NCBI RefSeq assembly: GCF_030719035.1 | Contig: NZ_CP132203.1 | Span: 2,728,001-2,792,000, forward strand | DNA from: Hahella sp. HNIBRBA332 | GTDB lineage: Bacteria; Pseudomonadota; Gammaproteobacteria; Pseudomonadales; Oleiphilaceae | Direction: 5' to 3' | Length of the DNA stretch: 64,000 bases | Shown: positions 19,501 through 28,934 of the stretch, in pieces | How positions within the stretch are numbered: the first letter of the stretch is position 1 | Layout: every line of letters starts with the position of its first letter | The notes under the pieces: generated by a model | What the model saw: the letters and a program-made list of their open reading frames with translations, nothing else | Told to the model about the DNA's origin: nothing | Databases searched by the model: none | Program-made: the position numbers and the translations under genes

Positions 19501-22500
19501 CGTAACCTTGCTGGGTATAGACCCCCGCCGGGTTACTCGGCACGCTGGAACGGTAGGCATAATCTGTACTGGCAGAGATTTTCTGACTGGAATATTGGGT
19601 ATTGGAGCCATTGAACACCGGATTGCCGGATTCATCAAAACTCATCGATCCCACATCAGTGGTGCTCAACTGCCAGTTGTCGTAATCAATGTCCGAGGTC
19701 CAGCCGCTGTCGACAATGTCTTCATGCAGTTGTGTTGTCAGCTCCTGATATTCGTGCGGCGCTTCAAAGGTGTCCGTCAGGCGATTACGTTCATCAAACA
19801 CACTCACCATCATCTGGGTCTGCAGCACTGACAGGGCCTGCAGTTGCGCGGGGGTATCGATCTCCGCCAGGCTCAGCGGGTCACCCGCTTCGTTGGTCAG
19901 GTTGTCATCCACCAGAATAAATTCCGCCGTGGCATTGCCGTTCTGGTCATACAGATACAGTTGAGGGGCCCCGGTTTCCTTGTTGGTGCTGAACAGGCGA
20001 CCGACCTTGTCGTATTTGTACTGTTCCTGGTACTGGCCATTGACCCCTTTGGCTTCGATATCCCCATAACCGTTGTAACGGGTTTCGTGGCTCAGCCCCG
20101 TGGTATCCACATGTTTGATTTCCCGGTTCTGGGCGTCATACCAGTACTGGTAGTGATAGGATTTTGTGGTGTTGTCCGCCTGGGTCTGGGTCCACTGTTT
20201 CTGTACGCTGTTACCGAAGATGTCGGTCTTGTAGTGGGTCACCGCACCGGTGGCGTCTTCTTCGGACTGCACATAGCCCAGCAGGTTATACACCACTTTC
20301 TGGGTCTGGTCTTCGGCATCCACCGATCCGTGGCGAGTGGTACTGACCGCCCGCCCCAGGGCATCGTAGCCGTAGGTGGTCATGGCCCGGACACTGACGC
20401 CGCGGTAATCGGTGAACTGCTGGCCCAGCTCCGTTGACGCTCGGCCCAGTTCGTCATAGTGGATTTCGGTAGTACGCCCCATTACTCCGCCATCCCCCGG
20501 GGCAATGGTGGAGCGCAGACGGTCCAGATCATCGTAAGTGTATTCAGTAGTCCGGGTGGACGCACTGGTCTTCACCGGAGCATTGCCGCTCAGGCTGTAG
20601 TCTGTCACGTTATAGACGATGTCCCGAATCTTACGACCCAGTTGATCATAATCCGCCACACTGCGACGATCCGCCTGTACCTGGCTGGCCAGGACATCTT
20701 CGTTGGCCAGATCCGCCAGGTCCTGACCCGCCAGGGCTGCCGCTTTGGCTTCTGCCGACGAACGTTGGCTGGCAATATTGGATTTCAGTTCATCCAAAGT
20801 GGCGTACATCGCCGGATCTTTCGCCTCATAGGCATAACGGTATTCTTCGGTGATCTGCCCAAAACCATTCACCTTCCAGGTGGTGAGCGCATGATGGCGA
20901 CTGACATTTAACGAACCCGCCGAGTCTTTGTCATAATGGATGACCCCGGCCTCCAGCTGAGCGGTTTTCTCGCCCCTTGAGTCGTAGAAGTAACGGGTGG
21001 TATTGCCACGGCCATCGGTCTGGGCAATCAATTGGCCATTCCGGTCATACAGGTTGAAGGTCCGGATGGCACCGGCACTGTAGCCGTCATCATACAGACC
21101 GCCCGCACTGCCACCCTGGGCCAGGGCGGAGATATCTTCCGCCTTGAGGGCCAGATCAAAATGGGTCTCAGAGCGGGTGCGGGTTTCCACCACCCGGTTA
21201 TTCAGGTCATAGACCGAGGTCAATTCCCGATAGTCGTCGGTCTCCTGACTTAAGAAGTCGGCCAACAAATTGGTGCTGACGCTGGCGAGTTCTTCCCCGT
21301 ACTGACGTTCCAGGATACGGTTGCCCTGATCGTCGTAGGCATAGGTGGTGACCCCACCGGTGGTATTCACCTGAGCCGTTAATCGGTTCAGGGCATCGTA
21401 GCTGAAGAGCTGTTTCTGTTTCGGTTCCAGCGCCGTGGTCGGGGTACCATTCTCATCGACCTCATAAGCCCTGACCACTTCCACCAGACGGTTGCCGAAC
21501 AGGTCAAACTCCCGCGAGGTCACCTGACGCACATTGCTGTAGCTTCTCAGGCTGCCGGTGCTGCTGTAGTAGTCCATGCTGGTCACGGCGGACCATACTG
21601 CCACTTCCCGGTTCAGTTTGTCGTGCTGGAACAGCGTTGTCCGGGTTTGCCCCGTGATGGTCTTGAAGCTCTGGCTGGCGGCATCCCAGTAGCTGCCCTC
21701 GGTAACCGCCACTTTGTTGCCAAAGGCATCGTAGCGCACCTGTTCGGCCAGTTGCCGTTCGGCCGTGTTGTTGATGTCTGAATTGAACACCACCGTGGTG
21801 CTCGGCTGAATGGTCGCCGTGCGACGGCCCAGGGCATCGTACTGGTACTGGGTCACCTGGTTTTCCCGGTTGGTCCAGCTCAAGCGGTTACCGGCCGCAT
21901 CATAGGTATACTGATCACTGACCACGATGCTGCTGGTTTTCCGAGCCTGTTCCTCCACCACCCGGCCCAGGGTGTCGAACACGCTGGCCGTTTGACGGTC
22001 ATGGCTGGCATCACTGACCAGCAGGCTTTGCACCTGGGCCAGGGTCTTGCCGCTCAGATTGGTGCTGATCGGGGTATTCCAGGCGGTTTTCGACACCACC
22101 TGGCCACTGGCATTGTAGGCATAGCCCTGCACATAGCCTGCCGGGTCCACCTGCAGGGTCAGGCGATTGAGGGCATCGTAGAAGAAGTGGCCGGTATGGC
22201 CTTCGGCATCCGTCGACTGAATCAGGTTACCGAACGCATCGTAGTCACTCGATGTAGTGTAGCCTTCGCCATCAGTCTCGCTGATCTTGAGGCCACGGCG
22301 ATCAAAATCCTGGGTGTGGCTGAAGATATCCTTCAACACTTCCACATGGGAGCCGCTGGGCAGGTAATCCGGATTCAAAAAGCTCAGCGTGGTGGCGTAT
22401 TTGGACAGCCAGCTCGCCTGCTGACTTGCCCACAGGCTGCTGTCGTCGGCCAGGTATTTCTGCGCCAGGATCTTCAGGCGGCTTAATTCGCCTTGGGTCC

Positions 22501-25500
22501 ACTCCGACAGGTTCGTGGTCAGCTCGTAATAGCGCGGATCAATCACCCGGGTGATCTGACCGAAGCCGTTGTATTCATAGCCGGTGGTGCTGGCTTCGGC
22601 AGTGCCCGCCGCTTTGGTTTCCAGAACCACCCGGTTCAGTTCGTCGAATTCGAACGTGCTGATCTGGGCATTGCTCAGCCCTTCCCCGCTGACCAGTTGC
22701 ACCACGTTGCCGAAGCGATCGTAGTCCTTGCGGGTCACCAGGGTCTGGCCGTTCACCTCCGGCGCATGAATGCGTACCTGACGGTTCAGGGGATCGTATT
22801 CGTAACGGGTGGTGCGATCTCCGCCCTGGGCATCGTTGTTCAGGGTGACGCCACTGCTGACATAGTCCGCCGCGGTTTTCTCATAGACAGACACCGCCGT
22901 CGTGTAATGGGTTTCGCTCAGCAGGTTATCGAAAGCGTCATAGCTGTAGCGGATCACATAGCCTTGGCGATCCGCAGCCGCCACCTGACCATCATCCACC
23001 GAATCCCTCGGGGTCAGTTTGGTGATCAGGCGGTTGTTATCATCATAGGCAAAGGTCGTGGTATTGCCCCGGGCATCGGTCACCGCAATGCGGTTGCCCT
23101 GGTAATCATAGTCATAGGTTTCCGTGACCCAGGTTTCGGAATTGCCCACCATCAGACGCTGGGATTGGCGAATGGTCTGGCCCCGGGCATCGTACTGATA
23201 GCGGGTCACCCGTGTCTGGCTGTCCGTGCTCAGGGCATCCAGCGCCGCATAGGTAACAGCTCCGGCATAGACCTGGGCGTACTGGCGTTCTTCCACCACC
23301 TGGTTGAAACCGTTGTAGAGGGTTTCACTGACATAGCCTTCGGCATTGACACTGAAACGCAGACGATCCAGGTCATCATAGACAAACTGAGTGACCTGAT
23401 CCTGACTGCTGGCCAAGCTGGCCACCGCCGCGTCCATGGCGGCTTCCGTCGGTGCCATCCCCACCCCGGAGGCGGCTTCGGCATACCGGGTGGTGCGGAT
23501 CACATTGCCCTGGGCATCATACTCATGACGGGTCACATAACCGGCCGTATCCAGGCTATACACCAGTTGGCCACGGGCATCGTAGACGGATTGGCTGCTG
23601 CGGACCGTGCTGGCGGACATCGCCAGATTGTGGCCGAGGACAGTACTTTCCATCTTCGCGCCCGGATCCAGGAGAGAGCTGTCCACAAAATAGCCTGCGG
23701 CGCTGTCATAGGTATTCGTGGAAGTATACTTGAGGACAAAGTCCGCATCGGTGGGCGACTTCAGGTAGTATTTGACCTGATTGCCTTCCGCCACGATCCG
23801 CACCCGGGTTTGAGGGTCATGTTTTCCCAGGTTGGCGATTTCTGCCCCTTCTTCAAAAATCTTTAAATGATTTTCCCAGTTTCTGTAAACGGCAAAATCG
23901 AGATCCGAGTAATCATCTGAACTGTTGGTTTTATTCAGTCCTGCCATGACGCGTTTGCCGTCACCGGGCAGAGTGAACTCGAGATAGCCATCACCACGCA
24001 GGATCTCTGCGGACCGGGCTGACTGGTTCCAGGTGCCGGTCGCCAGGGTCCGCTCAGAGGTGCCCAGGTAACCTTCCATGCCGCTCGACTGATACTCCCA
24101 GGTCACCAGCTGAGGTAACCAGGCCTCGATTCCGGCTTCGCTATACTCAACCCCGGTGTCAGGTAACGCACCACTGTACTGATAGGTACCAATGACCTGC
24201 CCCTGGGCATTGTAGGTGTAGGCGGTGACATAACCGCCGGCATCCACGGCATAGCGGACCTGGCCGCGATCGTCATAAATCTTGTGAGTCGATTGAGTGC
24301 CTTCGGTCTGGGTTGCCGCAAAGGCTGCCAGCGCCGACTCGGTCATCTCCGTACCGGTATAGGTCCCGGCATAACGCAGGGTTTCAGTAACCCGACCGGC
24401 ATGGTCGTAGCGGGATTCACTGACCTGACCTAACGCATTGATGGTAAAGCGGGTCTGGCCACGGTCATCATAGATCTGATGACTGATGGTTTTGTTTGTC
24501 TGGCCTGCCCCGAAACTCTCCAGAGTGGCCAGGGTGTAATCACTTCCCGTATAGGCCGCTTCGTAGCCGATGACCTTCGTGATCTGACCTCGGGCATCAT
24601 AGAGGGTCTCGGTGACATAGCCCAGGTTATCGAGACTGAAGCGTACCTGACCACGGGCATCATAAACGTGATGGCCATCGACTGGCGTGGCCTGTGCACC
24701 GGCAAAGCTTTCCAATGCCGACAGGGTAAAGTCCTGTCCGCTGTACACCGCATCATAACGGGTGGAGCGCACCGCCTGACCGCGGGCGTCATAGGTGGTT
24801 TCGGTCACGTAGCCTGAGCTATCAATACTGAAACGGGCCTGACCGCGACTGTCGTAGACGACCCGGGAGAGCTGAACGTTTCCACCGATATGAGACAGGC
24901 TCTGCCCCATCACCACATCACCGATGATCGCCCCGTCTTCCAGGAAAGAGGTATCCACCACATAAGCCTTGGTGACATCCGCCGCCACGCTGGAGGTGTA
25001 GGCCAGCGCAAAGGCGTCCTCTGGCGAAGACTGGAGGTAGTATTTGACGGCCGTGCCGTCCATCTCGATACGGAAGCGGGCATCCGCCCCATAGACGCCC
25101 ACATCCTGCTTGAATTCGCCGCCTTCATAAATACGGATATGCCCGTCCCAACGACGATAAAAGGCATAGTTCAAGTCAGTGTAGCTGTCCGTATTATTGG
25201 ACTTGCTCAGGCCCACCATTGCCCGTTTGCCATCGGTCGGAATGGTAAATTCGATAAAGCCTTCACCGGTCAGGCTGTTGCTGGAACGCAAGGCCTCATT
25301 CCAGCCATAGGCGCCGGCGACCCGTTCACCTTGCCCGGCATAGCCGGTGAGGTTGTCCGATGACCGGTACGTCCAGGCCACCAGTTCCGGTAGCCGGGCG
25401 TCAATGCCTTCGACGGTATAGGATACGCCACTCTCGGGTAACGCGGCAGAATATTGGCGGGTTTCAATCACCCGCCCAGCCGTATCGTAGGTGTAGCCGG

Positions 25501-28500
25501 TCACATAGCCTTCGGCATCGATGCTGTATTTGACCCGGCCTTTGGCATCATACACTTGATGGCTTTCCACCGGCGTGGGTTGAGCCGCTGTAAACGCCTC
25601 CAGCGCCGACAGGGTGAATGCCTGACCGGTATACGCCACCTCATAGCGGGCCGAGCGTACTGCACGGCCCTGCGCATCGTAATCATGGGTCGTGACATAA
25701 CCGGCCGCATCAATGCTGTATTTGATCTGCCCTCGGGCGTCATAGACGATATGAGCATCTACAGAGCTGGATTGAGCATCGGTGAATAGTTTCAATGCCG
25801 ACAGCGTGAACTCCTGCTCGCTATACACGGCATTATACTGGTACGTGGCCACTTCCCGGCCCTGGGCATCATACTCATGCTCAACCACATAGCCTTCGGC
25901 ATCAATGCTGTATTTGACCTGGCCGTTGGCATCATAAACGTTGCGGGTCGTTGCGCCCTCAATCTGCTGATTCAAATCCGCTTCAATGGCATTGTGCAGG
26001 GTCACCTCTGCCGGACTGTAACCAGCCAGCTTGGTAAATGCCCGCAGTTCCATGTCGAACCAGTCTGTCCCCGCCAGGGTATCACTCCAACCCTGTGCCC
26101 GATTCTGGCCTTTCTCGTAAACCCACAGCACCGTGCCGGTTGCCGTGGTTTCCAATTCCACCACATAGGTGGTGTTGTCCTTGATCGCCCCGATTTCGTC
26201 CTTCTGGGTCGTACCGTCAAAACGTTGATAGCGGTACGCTTTATCGCCCAGGAACTGGACGCCATGGCGTCTGTGTCCCGGATCACTGAAGCCATTGCTG
26301 GCCTGCAGCATTAACTGCAGATAGCGTCCGTCACTCTGGCTGCCCGTCTGTACTTCGGCCCGGTAGAACATGCCTTCCTGGAAAGCAATCCGACGGTCAC
26401 TGACCAGCCCCGGATAGAGGGTTGACTCACTACTGCCGGAGGTAAAGCTGACAGAGCCATCGGCCAGCACCACCGCATTGGCGCCATAGTTCTTGAGGCT
26501 GTAGCCGGAGAGATCCGTCCTGAAGTCCTGAGACTGCACACTGTACAGTGCTGCTTTCACCGCGCTTTCTGACGACGCAAACTCGGCACTGATCGGGGTG
26601 TCATAAGAGGTGCTGGCGATCTGCCGACCCTGGGCATCGTAGTCATAGCCGGTCACGTAGCCTTCGGCATCAATGCTGTATTTGAGCTGGCCTTTGGCGT
26701 CGTACACTGTATGGCTCTGCGCCGGTGTCGACTGTGTTGCCGCAAAGCCTTCCAGGGCAGACAAGGTCATTTCCTGGCCGGGATAGGCCGCCTCAAACCG
26801 TTGGGTAACCACTTCCCGGCCCAGTGTGTCGTACACATGGCCGATCACATAACCGTCGGCATCAATCTCAAAGCGTACCCGGTCCTGGGCGTCGTACACA
26901 TAGTGCGTGCTGTTGCCCAGGGTGTCCGTCGATTTGATCAAGCGACCCAGGTCATCGTATTCCTTGTGCGTGCGGGACAGTTCTGTCAGCGTGCTGCTGA
27001 CATCGTTTTCCACCACATGGGTCAATTGTCCGGCGCTGTTGAAGTGACTGACGCTCTGATGGCCCACCGCATCGGTGGTCACCACCTGGTTGCCCTGGTA
27101 TTCCGTGCTTGAACGAATCACCCCCAGGGCATCTTTGGTCGACAACAGACGCCCCAGGCCGTCATACACATACAGGGTCTCGCCGTTATTGGCCTGGTGG
27201 CCCATGGCACTGGGCAGGTCATTGGCGGTTTCCACCGGTACCTGGTGACCGGCACTGACTTCTTTCAGCAACCAGCCGTTATGGTCGTAGACGTAGAAGG
27301 CTGTGGCCGCTGTGGCGGTGATGCCCGCGCCATTGGCATCGGTCTCACTGTAGGTGGTTTTCTGGCTCAGCTGGCCACGGAAGTCGTAGGCATAATCCAC
27401 CCGGCTCACCCCGGCCTGCAGGGCTCCAGCGGACCAGGTTTGCAAGGTGCTTAATGTGGGCACCGCGTCCACCGCCAGACCACTGAGGTCATAGCGCTGG
27501 GTATGACCGAGGGTGGTTTGCAGTTGATGTTGCGCGTTGTACTGGTATTCGACCACGCCGCCCAGGGCATCGATTTCAAACCGCAGCAGGCCGTTGTCAT
27601 CGTAGATCCGGCGACTGGTCTGTCCGTCACTGGCGCTCTGGGGCCCTTCGATCCCGTCCGGATCCGCCGCCTGGTAGCGGGTCTGGGTTTCGATCTGGTT
27701 ACGGTCGTTGTAGGTGTAGGTGGTCACAAAGCCCAGGGCATCGTGCTGTTCCAGCAGGTTGCCCTGTTCATCGTAACGGGAGGTGAGTCGGGCACCACTG
27801 GCGTCAATCACTTCCACCAGATTGCCGTCACTGTCATAACGGTACTGCTGCAGGGCACTGGCCGTGGCATTCTGGGGGCGTTCGATCTCGGTGATCTGAC
27901 CTTCCGCATCATAGCGCAGGAGGGTCTGGTAACCGGTTTCGGTGGTGGGGTCGGTGACCCGGGTGATCACCGTTTCCCGGTTCGCCAGATCATAGGCATA
28001 GGTGGTCAGAAGCGCATCGTCTCCTTCCCCCTGCATCACCCGACTGACCCGGTATTCCCCGTCCACCAGCTCATAACCGAAACTCAGTACCGTGCCATCG
28101 CTCTGCACAATGCGCGAGACCCGTTTACTGGCGCCTTCATAGGCGTAGGTGGTCATGTATCGCTGACCATCGGCAATGCTGCTGTCTTCCGGGGTGATGT
28201 CGACTTTGACCCGGTACAGGCGATCCTGGCTGTCATAGTGGTAGGAGGTCGTCGCCTGCAGGTGTCCGTTGGCCAGCCGGGTTTTGACGCTTTCCGGACG
28301 GCCTTTACTGTCGTAGTAGACCTCGACTTTCTCGCCGGCGGCGTTGGCAATGGTGACCTTGGACGCGGTCTTGCTGATGCTTAACCGGGTCGGATCGTCT
28401 TCATGTTTGAGTCCGAACAGCACGCCCTGGTCATCATAGATTTCCTGCTGCCGGGTCGATCCTTCCGTCCACAGGAAACGGTACACGCTGTTAGGGTTGT

Positions 28501-28909
28501 AGCTGATGGTGTCATGGGCGCCGCTACCGACTGTGGAGACATATTGGCCCGAGGCTTCATCGAAGATGTATACCACGCGGCTGCCGTCTCCGGCCACCCG
28601 GGTGATGGTGCTGCCGGCCTGCCCTAGGGTCGCATTGTCAAACTCCAGGGTCTGGTTGAAGTTAAAGTAGAAGTTGTCCCCGTTATCATCGGTGAACTGG
28701 CCCTGGCTGTTGTAGGTCCGGACCAAGCTGGTATCTTTTCCTGCCCCGATCAACAGTTCGTCCCTGGTTTGCAATATAAGGTTACCGGTGGACGCGTTAA
28801 CATAGGATGTCTCGCCAATCTGGCCCTGCCGAAGATGGGAAAAGCCTGCGCCTCCTGCCAATTCCTTACCAAACAGACCTAACCCGCCCCCTGTAACTAC
28901 CGCAACCAT
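13580..28909 (-). CDS. Giant LysM-Rhs polymorphic toxin with EndoU-like C-terminal tip
   Basis: A 5109-residue Rhs/YD-repeat protein, several times the usual Rhs length (about 1,400-1,700). The start is ATG after AAGGTGG. The N-terminus (VVTGGGLGLFG...YVNASTGNLILQ) has no signal peptide, PAAR or VgrG part. YD repeats follow, including eleven long modules of about 62 residues (residues about 664-1904) interrupted by three lectin-like inserts (about 797-976, 1157-1344, 1577-1764). A non-YD AT-rich island lies at about 3277-3514. After the last YD repeats come a LysM domain (about 4384-4444), a proline-rich linker and a Gly/Ala hydrophobic region (about 4482-4564). The variable tip begins about residue 4740. 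The last ~130 residues contain IEHTFDNGVRVG and FPEKWTETDI, resembling bacterial EndoU endoribonuclease domains. The typical Rhs DPxGL cleavage motif was not found. Inferred role: contact-dependent killing. The export route is not visible in this window. Confidence 0.9.
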   Translation of the reverse strand: MVAVVTGGGLGLFGKELAGGAGFSHLRQGQIGETSYVNASTGNLILQTRDELLIGAGKDTSLVRTYNSQGQFTDDNGDNFYFNFNQTLEFDNATLGQAGSTITRVAGDGSRVVYIFDEASGQYVSTVGSGAHDTISYNPNSVYRFLWTEGSTRQQEIYDDQGVLFGLKHEDDPTRLSISKTASKVTIANAAGEKVEVYYDSKGRPESVKTRLANGHLQATTSYHYDSQDRLYRVKVDITPEDSSIADGQRYMTTYAYEGASKRVSRIVQSDGTVLSFGYELVDGEYRVSRVMQGEGDDALLTTYAYDLANRETVITRVTDPTTETGYQTLLRYDAEGQITEIERPQNATASALQQYRYDSDGNLVEVIDASGARLTSRYDEQGNLLEQHDALGFVTTYTYNDRNQIETQTRYQAADPDGIEGPQSASDGQTSRRIYDDNGLLRFEIDALGGVVEYQYNAQHQLQTTLGHTQRYDLSGLAVDAVPTLSTLQTWSAGALQAGVSRVDYAYDFRGQLSQKTTYSETDANGAGITATAATAFYVYDHNGWLLKEVSAGHQVPVETANDLPSAMGHQANNGETLYVYDGLGRLLSTKDALGVIRSSTEYQGNQVVTTDAVGHQSVSHFNSAGQLTHVVENDVSSTLTELSRTHKEYDDLGRLIKSTDTLGNSTHYVYDAQDRVRFEIDADGYVIGHVYDTLGREVVTQRFEAAYPGQEMTLSALEGFAATQSTPAQSHTVYDAKGQLKYSIDAEGYVTGYDYDAQGRQIASTSYDTPISAEFASSESAVKAALYSVQSQDFRTDLSGYSLKNYGANAVVLADGSVSFTSGSSESTLYPGLVSDRRIAFQEGMFYRAEVQTGSQSDGRYLQLMLQASNGFSDPGHRRHGVQFLGDKAYRYQRFDGTTQKDEIGAIKDNTTYVVELETTATGTVLWVYEKGQNRAQGWSDTLAGTDWFDMELRAFTKLAGYSPAEVTLHNAIEADLNQQIEGATTRNVYDANGQVKYSIDAEGYVVEHEYDAQGREVATYQYNAVYSEQEFTLSALKLFTDAQSSSVDAHIVYDARGQIKYSIDAAGYVTTHDYDAQGRAVRSARYEVAYTGQAFTLSALEAFTAAQPTPVESHQVYDAKGRVKYSIDAEGYVTGYTYDTAGRVIETRQYSAALPESGVSYTVEGIDARLPELVAWTYRSSDNLTGYAGQGERVAGAYGWNEALRSSNSLTGEGFIEFTIPTDGKRAMVGLSKSNNTDSYTDLNYAFYRRWDGHIRIYEGGEFKQDVGVYGADARFRIEMDGTAVKYYLQSSPEDAFALAYTSSVAADVTKAYVVDTSFLEDGAIIGDVVMGQSLSHIGGNVQLSRVVYDSRGQARFSIDSSGYVTETTYDARGQAVRSTRYDAVYSGQDFTLSALESFAGAQATPVDGHHVYDARGQVRFSLDNLGYVTETLYDARGQITKVIGYEAAYTGSDYTLATLESFGAGQTNKTISHQIYDDRGQTRFTINALGQVSESRYDHAGRVTETLRYAGTYTGTEMTESALAAFAATQTEGTQSTHKIYDDRGQVRYAVDAGGYVTAYTYNAQGQVIGTYQYSGALPDTGVEYSEAGIEAWLPQLVTWEYQSSGMEGYLGTSERTLATGTWNQSARSAEILRGDGYLEFTLPGDGKRVMAGLNKTNSSDDYSDLDFAVYRNWENHLKIFEEGAEIANLGKHDPQTRVRIVAEGNQVKYYLKSPTDADFVLKYTSTNTYDSAAGYFVDSSLLDPGAKMESTVLGHNLAMSASTVRSSQSVYDARGQLVYSLDTAGYVTRHEYDAQGNVIRTTRYAEAASGVGMAPTEAAMDAAVASLASSQDQVTQFVYDDLDRLRFSVNAEGYVSETLYNGFNQVVEERQYAQVYAGAVTYAALDALSTDSQTRVTRYQYDARGQTIRQSQRLMVGNSETWVTETYDYDYQGNRIAVTDARGNTTTFAYDDNNRLITKLTPRDSVDDGQVAAADRQGYVIRYSYDAFDNLLSETHYTTAVSVYEKTAADYVSSGVTLNNDAQGGDRTTRYEYDPLNRQVRIHAPEVNGQTLVTRKDYDRFGNVVQLVSGEGLSNAQISTFEFDELNRVVLETKAAGTAEASTTGYEYNGFGQITRVIDPRYYELTTNLSEWTQGELSRLKILAQKYLADDSSLWASQQASWLSKYATTLSFLNPDYLPSGSHVEVLKDIFSHTQDFDRRGLKISETDGEGYTTSSDYDAFGNLIQSTDAEGHTGHFFYDALNRLTLQVDPAGYVQGYAYNASGQVVSKTAWNTPISTNLSGKTLAQVQSLLVSDASHDRQTASVFDTLGRVVEEQARKTSSIVVSDQYTYDAAGNRLSWTNRENQVTQYQYDALGRRTATIQPSTTVVFNSDINNTAERQLAEQVRYDAFGNKVAVTEGSYWDAASQSFKTITGQTRTTLFQHDKLNREVAVWSAVTSMDYYSSTGSLRSYSNVRQVTSREFDLFGNRLVEVVRAYEVDENGTPTTALEPKQKQLFSYDALNRLTAQVNTTGGVTTYAYDDQGNRILERQYGEELASVSTNLLADFLSQETDDYRELTSVYDLNNRVVETRTRSETHFDLALKAEDISALAQGGSAGGLYDDGYSAGAIRTFNLYDRNGQLIAQTDGRGNTTRYFYDSRGEKTAQLEAGVIHYDKDSAGSLNVSRHHALTTWKVNGFGQITEEYRYAYEAKDPAMYATLDELKSNIASQRSSAEAKAAALAGQDLADLANEDVLASQVQADRRSVADYDQLGRKIRDIVYNVTDYSLSGNAPVKTSASTRTTEYTYDDLDRLRSTIAPGDGGVMGRTTEIHYDELGRASTELGQQFTDYRGVSVRAMTTYGYDALGRAVSTTRHGSVDAEDQTQKVVYNLLGYVQSEEDATGAVTHYKTDIFGNSVQKQWTQTQADNTTKSYHYQYWYDAQNREIKHVDTTGLSHETRYNGYGDIEAKGVNGQYQEQYKYDKVGRLFSTNKETGAPQLYLYDQNGNATAEFILVDDNLTNEAGDPLSLAEIDTPAQLQALSVLQTQMMVSVFDERNRLTDTFEAPHEYQELTTQLHEDIVDSGWTSDIDYDNWQLSTTDVGSMSFDESGNPVFNGSNTQYSSQKISASTDYAYRSSVPSNPAGVYTQQGYGDFALTEVQGALTLDSALTAVGSSYGEIALTSAHDSYDTAWQREKVVNTGTNQFTKTIVRVWRSVEGDKSYIYRDVETQNYQLESSFEVSSDELSEATFGNDQDYAVNLTLDRDGQIDVTGYRTVSHDMKRAFVRELTTRTFTKVGGAQVGSVSAVGLDSVKITSQVHNLSHQSVKKRGGDDDPIQRNITRSFTLAIPSQLQKLGVELHFSIDVINTRTGATNTFSQVVAKSATSVTRTITHAYQRDSSAAAGVIYPSDLYYRFKIVAPAELDNKVLYSQKFSYNSSNNGYNQLTTYQGTTSNGYVVIYEPNSNPAAKPSGTVGGVNLSNSSKYGNRYYLAVGSGTHAVNFTTKNTSGEVLNKATATASVGTGSASTSNYKFEVQDVHRVYRQVVAGASSTEGTQESLSGNWSVENNQQKSVTQNYRASWILGDHSSYQIHKRQRYNAFGEVIAEVDGNGNQTHSFYDAQGRLTHKIDPKVEVAQDHAVNGELKTLEAHPVTRYYYNAQGQMVATDDANSYLNARDEGYSVEQDQGAYYRTQSFSGGRVISERDAFGGSKTYQYDALGNRRVMIDELGQYHQYSFDKANRLTETRQFASLSSYRNGAGGAAYSFDAYGYDEQGNRITHTNALNYVETYRYDGEGRVIQHTSFDDGDVSNNAARWEARKTRYIYGYDATIGNGLGGFTKETVNGLNSESDANFKAAHTLLDKLDYFGRIREHRDLGGNQFTYNYNQAGWLSSQTGDTSSNYDASVIPDSTGFREELRSRENQHIEYEYYANGRVRRINDYGIGSFADFRYDANGNVIDETYRDGSFTSLDHSVPYQNVHAAYDALGRVKTIVDSDQYDLEYFYDAVGNRRRVKTVYDNYIVSENSVGEKIQTQDFFYLYDKENRFTVTMGALNSSGKIRAGNTGYQLTYDAMGRRTSSYSALKNREGQAVVVNEKYVYDDNSRVESVWLHDTDYENKAGTGIRYNGEVDMGNGFRQIAYRDNDALGRTVNHYQYIHYTDDNEVIHQQTWSHNEYDYNADNRVIYDYTRSKKGDDKTRTLAYSYLNDGSTVKSTFYEGAGAELDVKTNYFYNAQDRFDRYKESRVEIDAIGDNVGKGVSYYAYNANGHNLFVYDHVEDRSLTYINNHRGQTIQRNEIDWEARGEEKPIRRKFFYLDGIVRGDIGNDDVASRTDYVQHLANTGNKDQVLRTETRYWRGGNGDKPRINSYEVDITKRIGYSKLKRVVPVTSADFDQNFQPISPEYPGKASGYYTTAEGDTLQAIAASQWGDSSLWYLLADANALSGSEALTAGLNLVIPNVVTNVHNNAGTFRPYDPGLAIGDTTPTLPEPPPPPKGGKCGGAGIIVTVIAVAVTAILAPYAVTAIGNVMTALGTAGTTAGGFGLGAMATSTTVLSAAGSTFATAAGYAASAMVGSAVSQVAAKGVGIQDHFSLRNVVRSGITAGATAGFGAYALINKLPQLATNIGSAAIAAGADYAAGSITDTAKTFRWRDVATSLVSSTLYEGLGRRVTGNALADNGLKGALNAANSSLGSGSIASTAIHGVFSGAVSEGVRTAVFDSKDYRPDYVGMMAGVLGSSIGSLALAGIAGGSGRSNARTVEQEEVGSPVPMVGEDRVIGTSNVYEAAGYQLIKTSSGSDGFLASSGIEKDERGLFSMERISQTQYIRVNWEEVYETVIVPGPEISDTCTPYEEIRVRMLHPEPIAKLLDPRFQAEIDSLRTNVVSSSVYSIGALVNPNDHEGNMELARALGLLGEIVSARAQGAVMNKILNVATPGTRVEILPQTISVRSPVIVQPRTDIIGQVVVPNNITFNQGAVKHSNVGDFPAPGNPKKNPNPSSMSGGGHGQANIEYLEQIGMKYNIEHTFDNGVRVGNVPQHKHKIKKRGLGQSWFPEKWTETDIKAAGEHVVNTTKNFDSVADGVPVYGIYNNVRVGVIKTNGQPATVFPDGSKQPSVTTNDFWEVILSK

Positions 28910-28934
28910 TGCGCCACCTTATATTTTGAATTCA

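Noticed and set aside
23200..26920. Regularly spaced repeats suggesting a CRISPR array
   Set aside because: The repeats are protein-coding YD modules with gradual sequence drift and a period near 186 bp, in frame in the Rhs gene; there are no short identical repeats with unique spacers.
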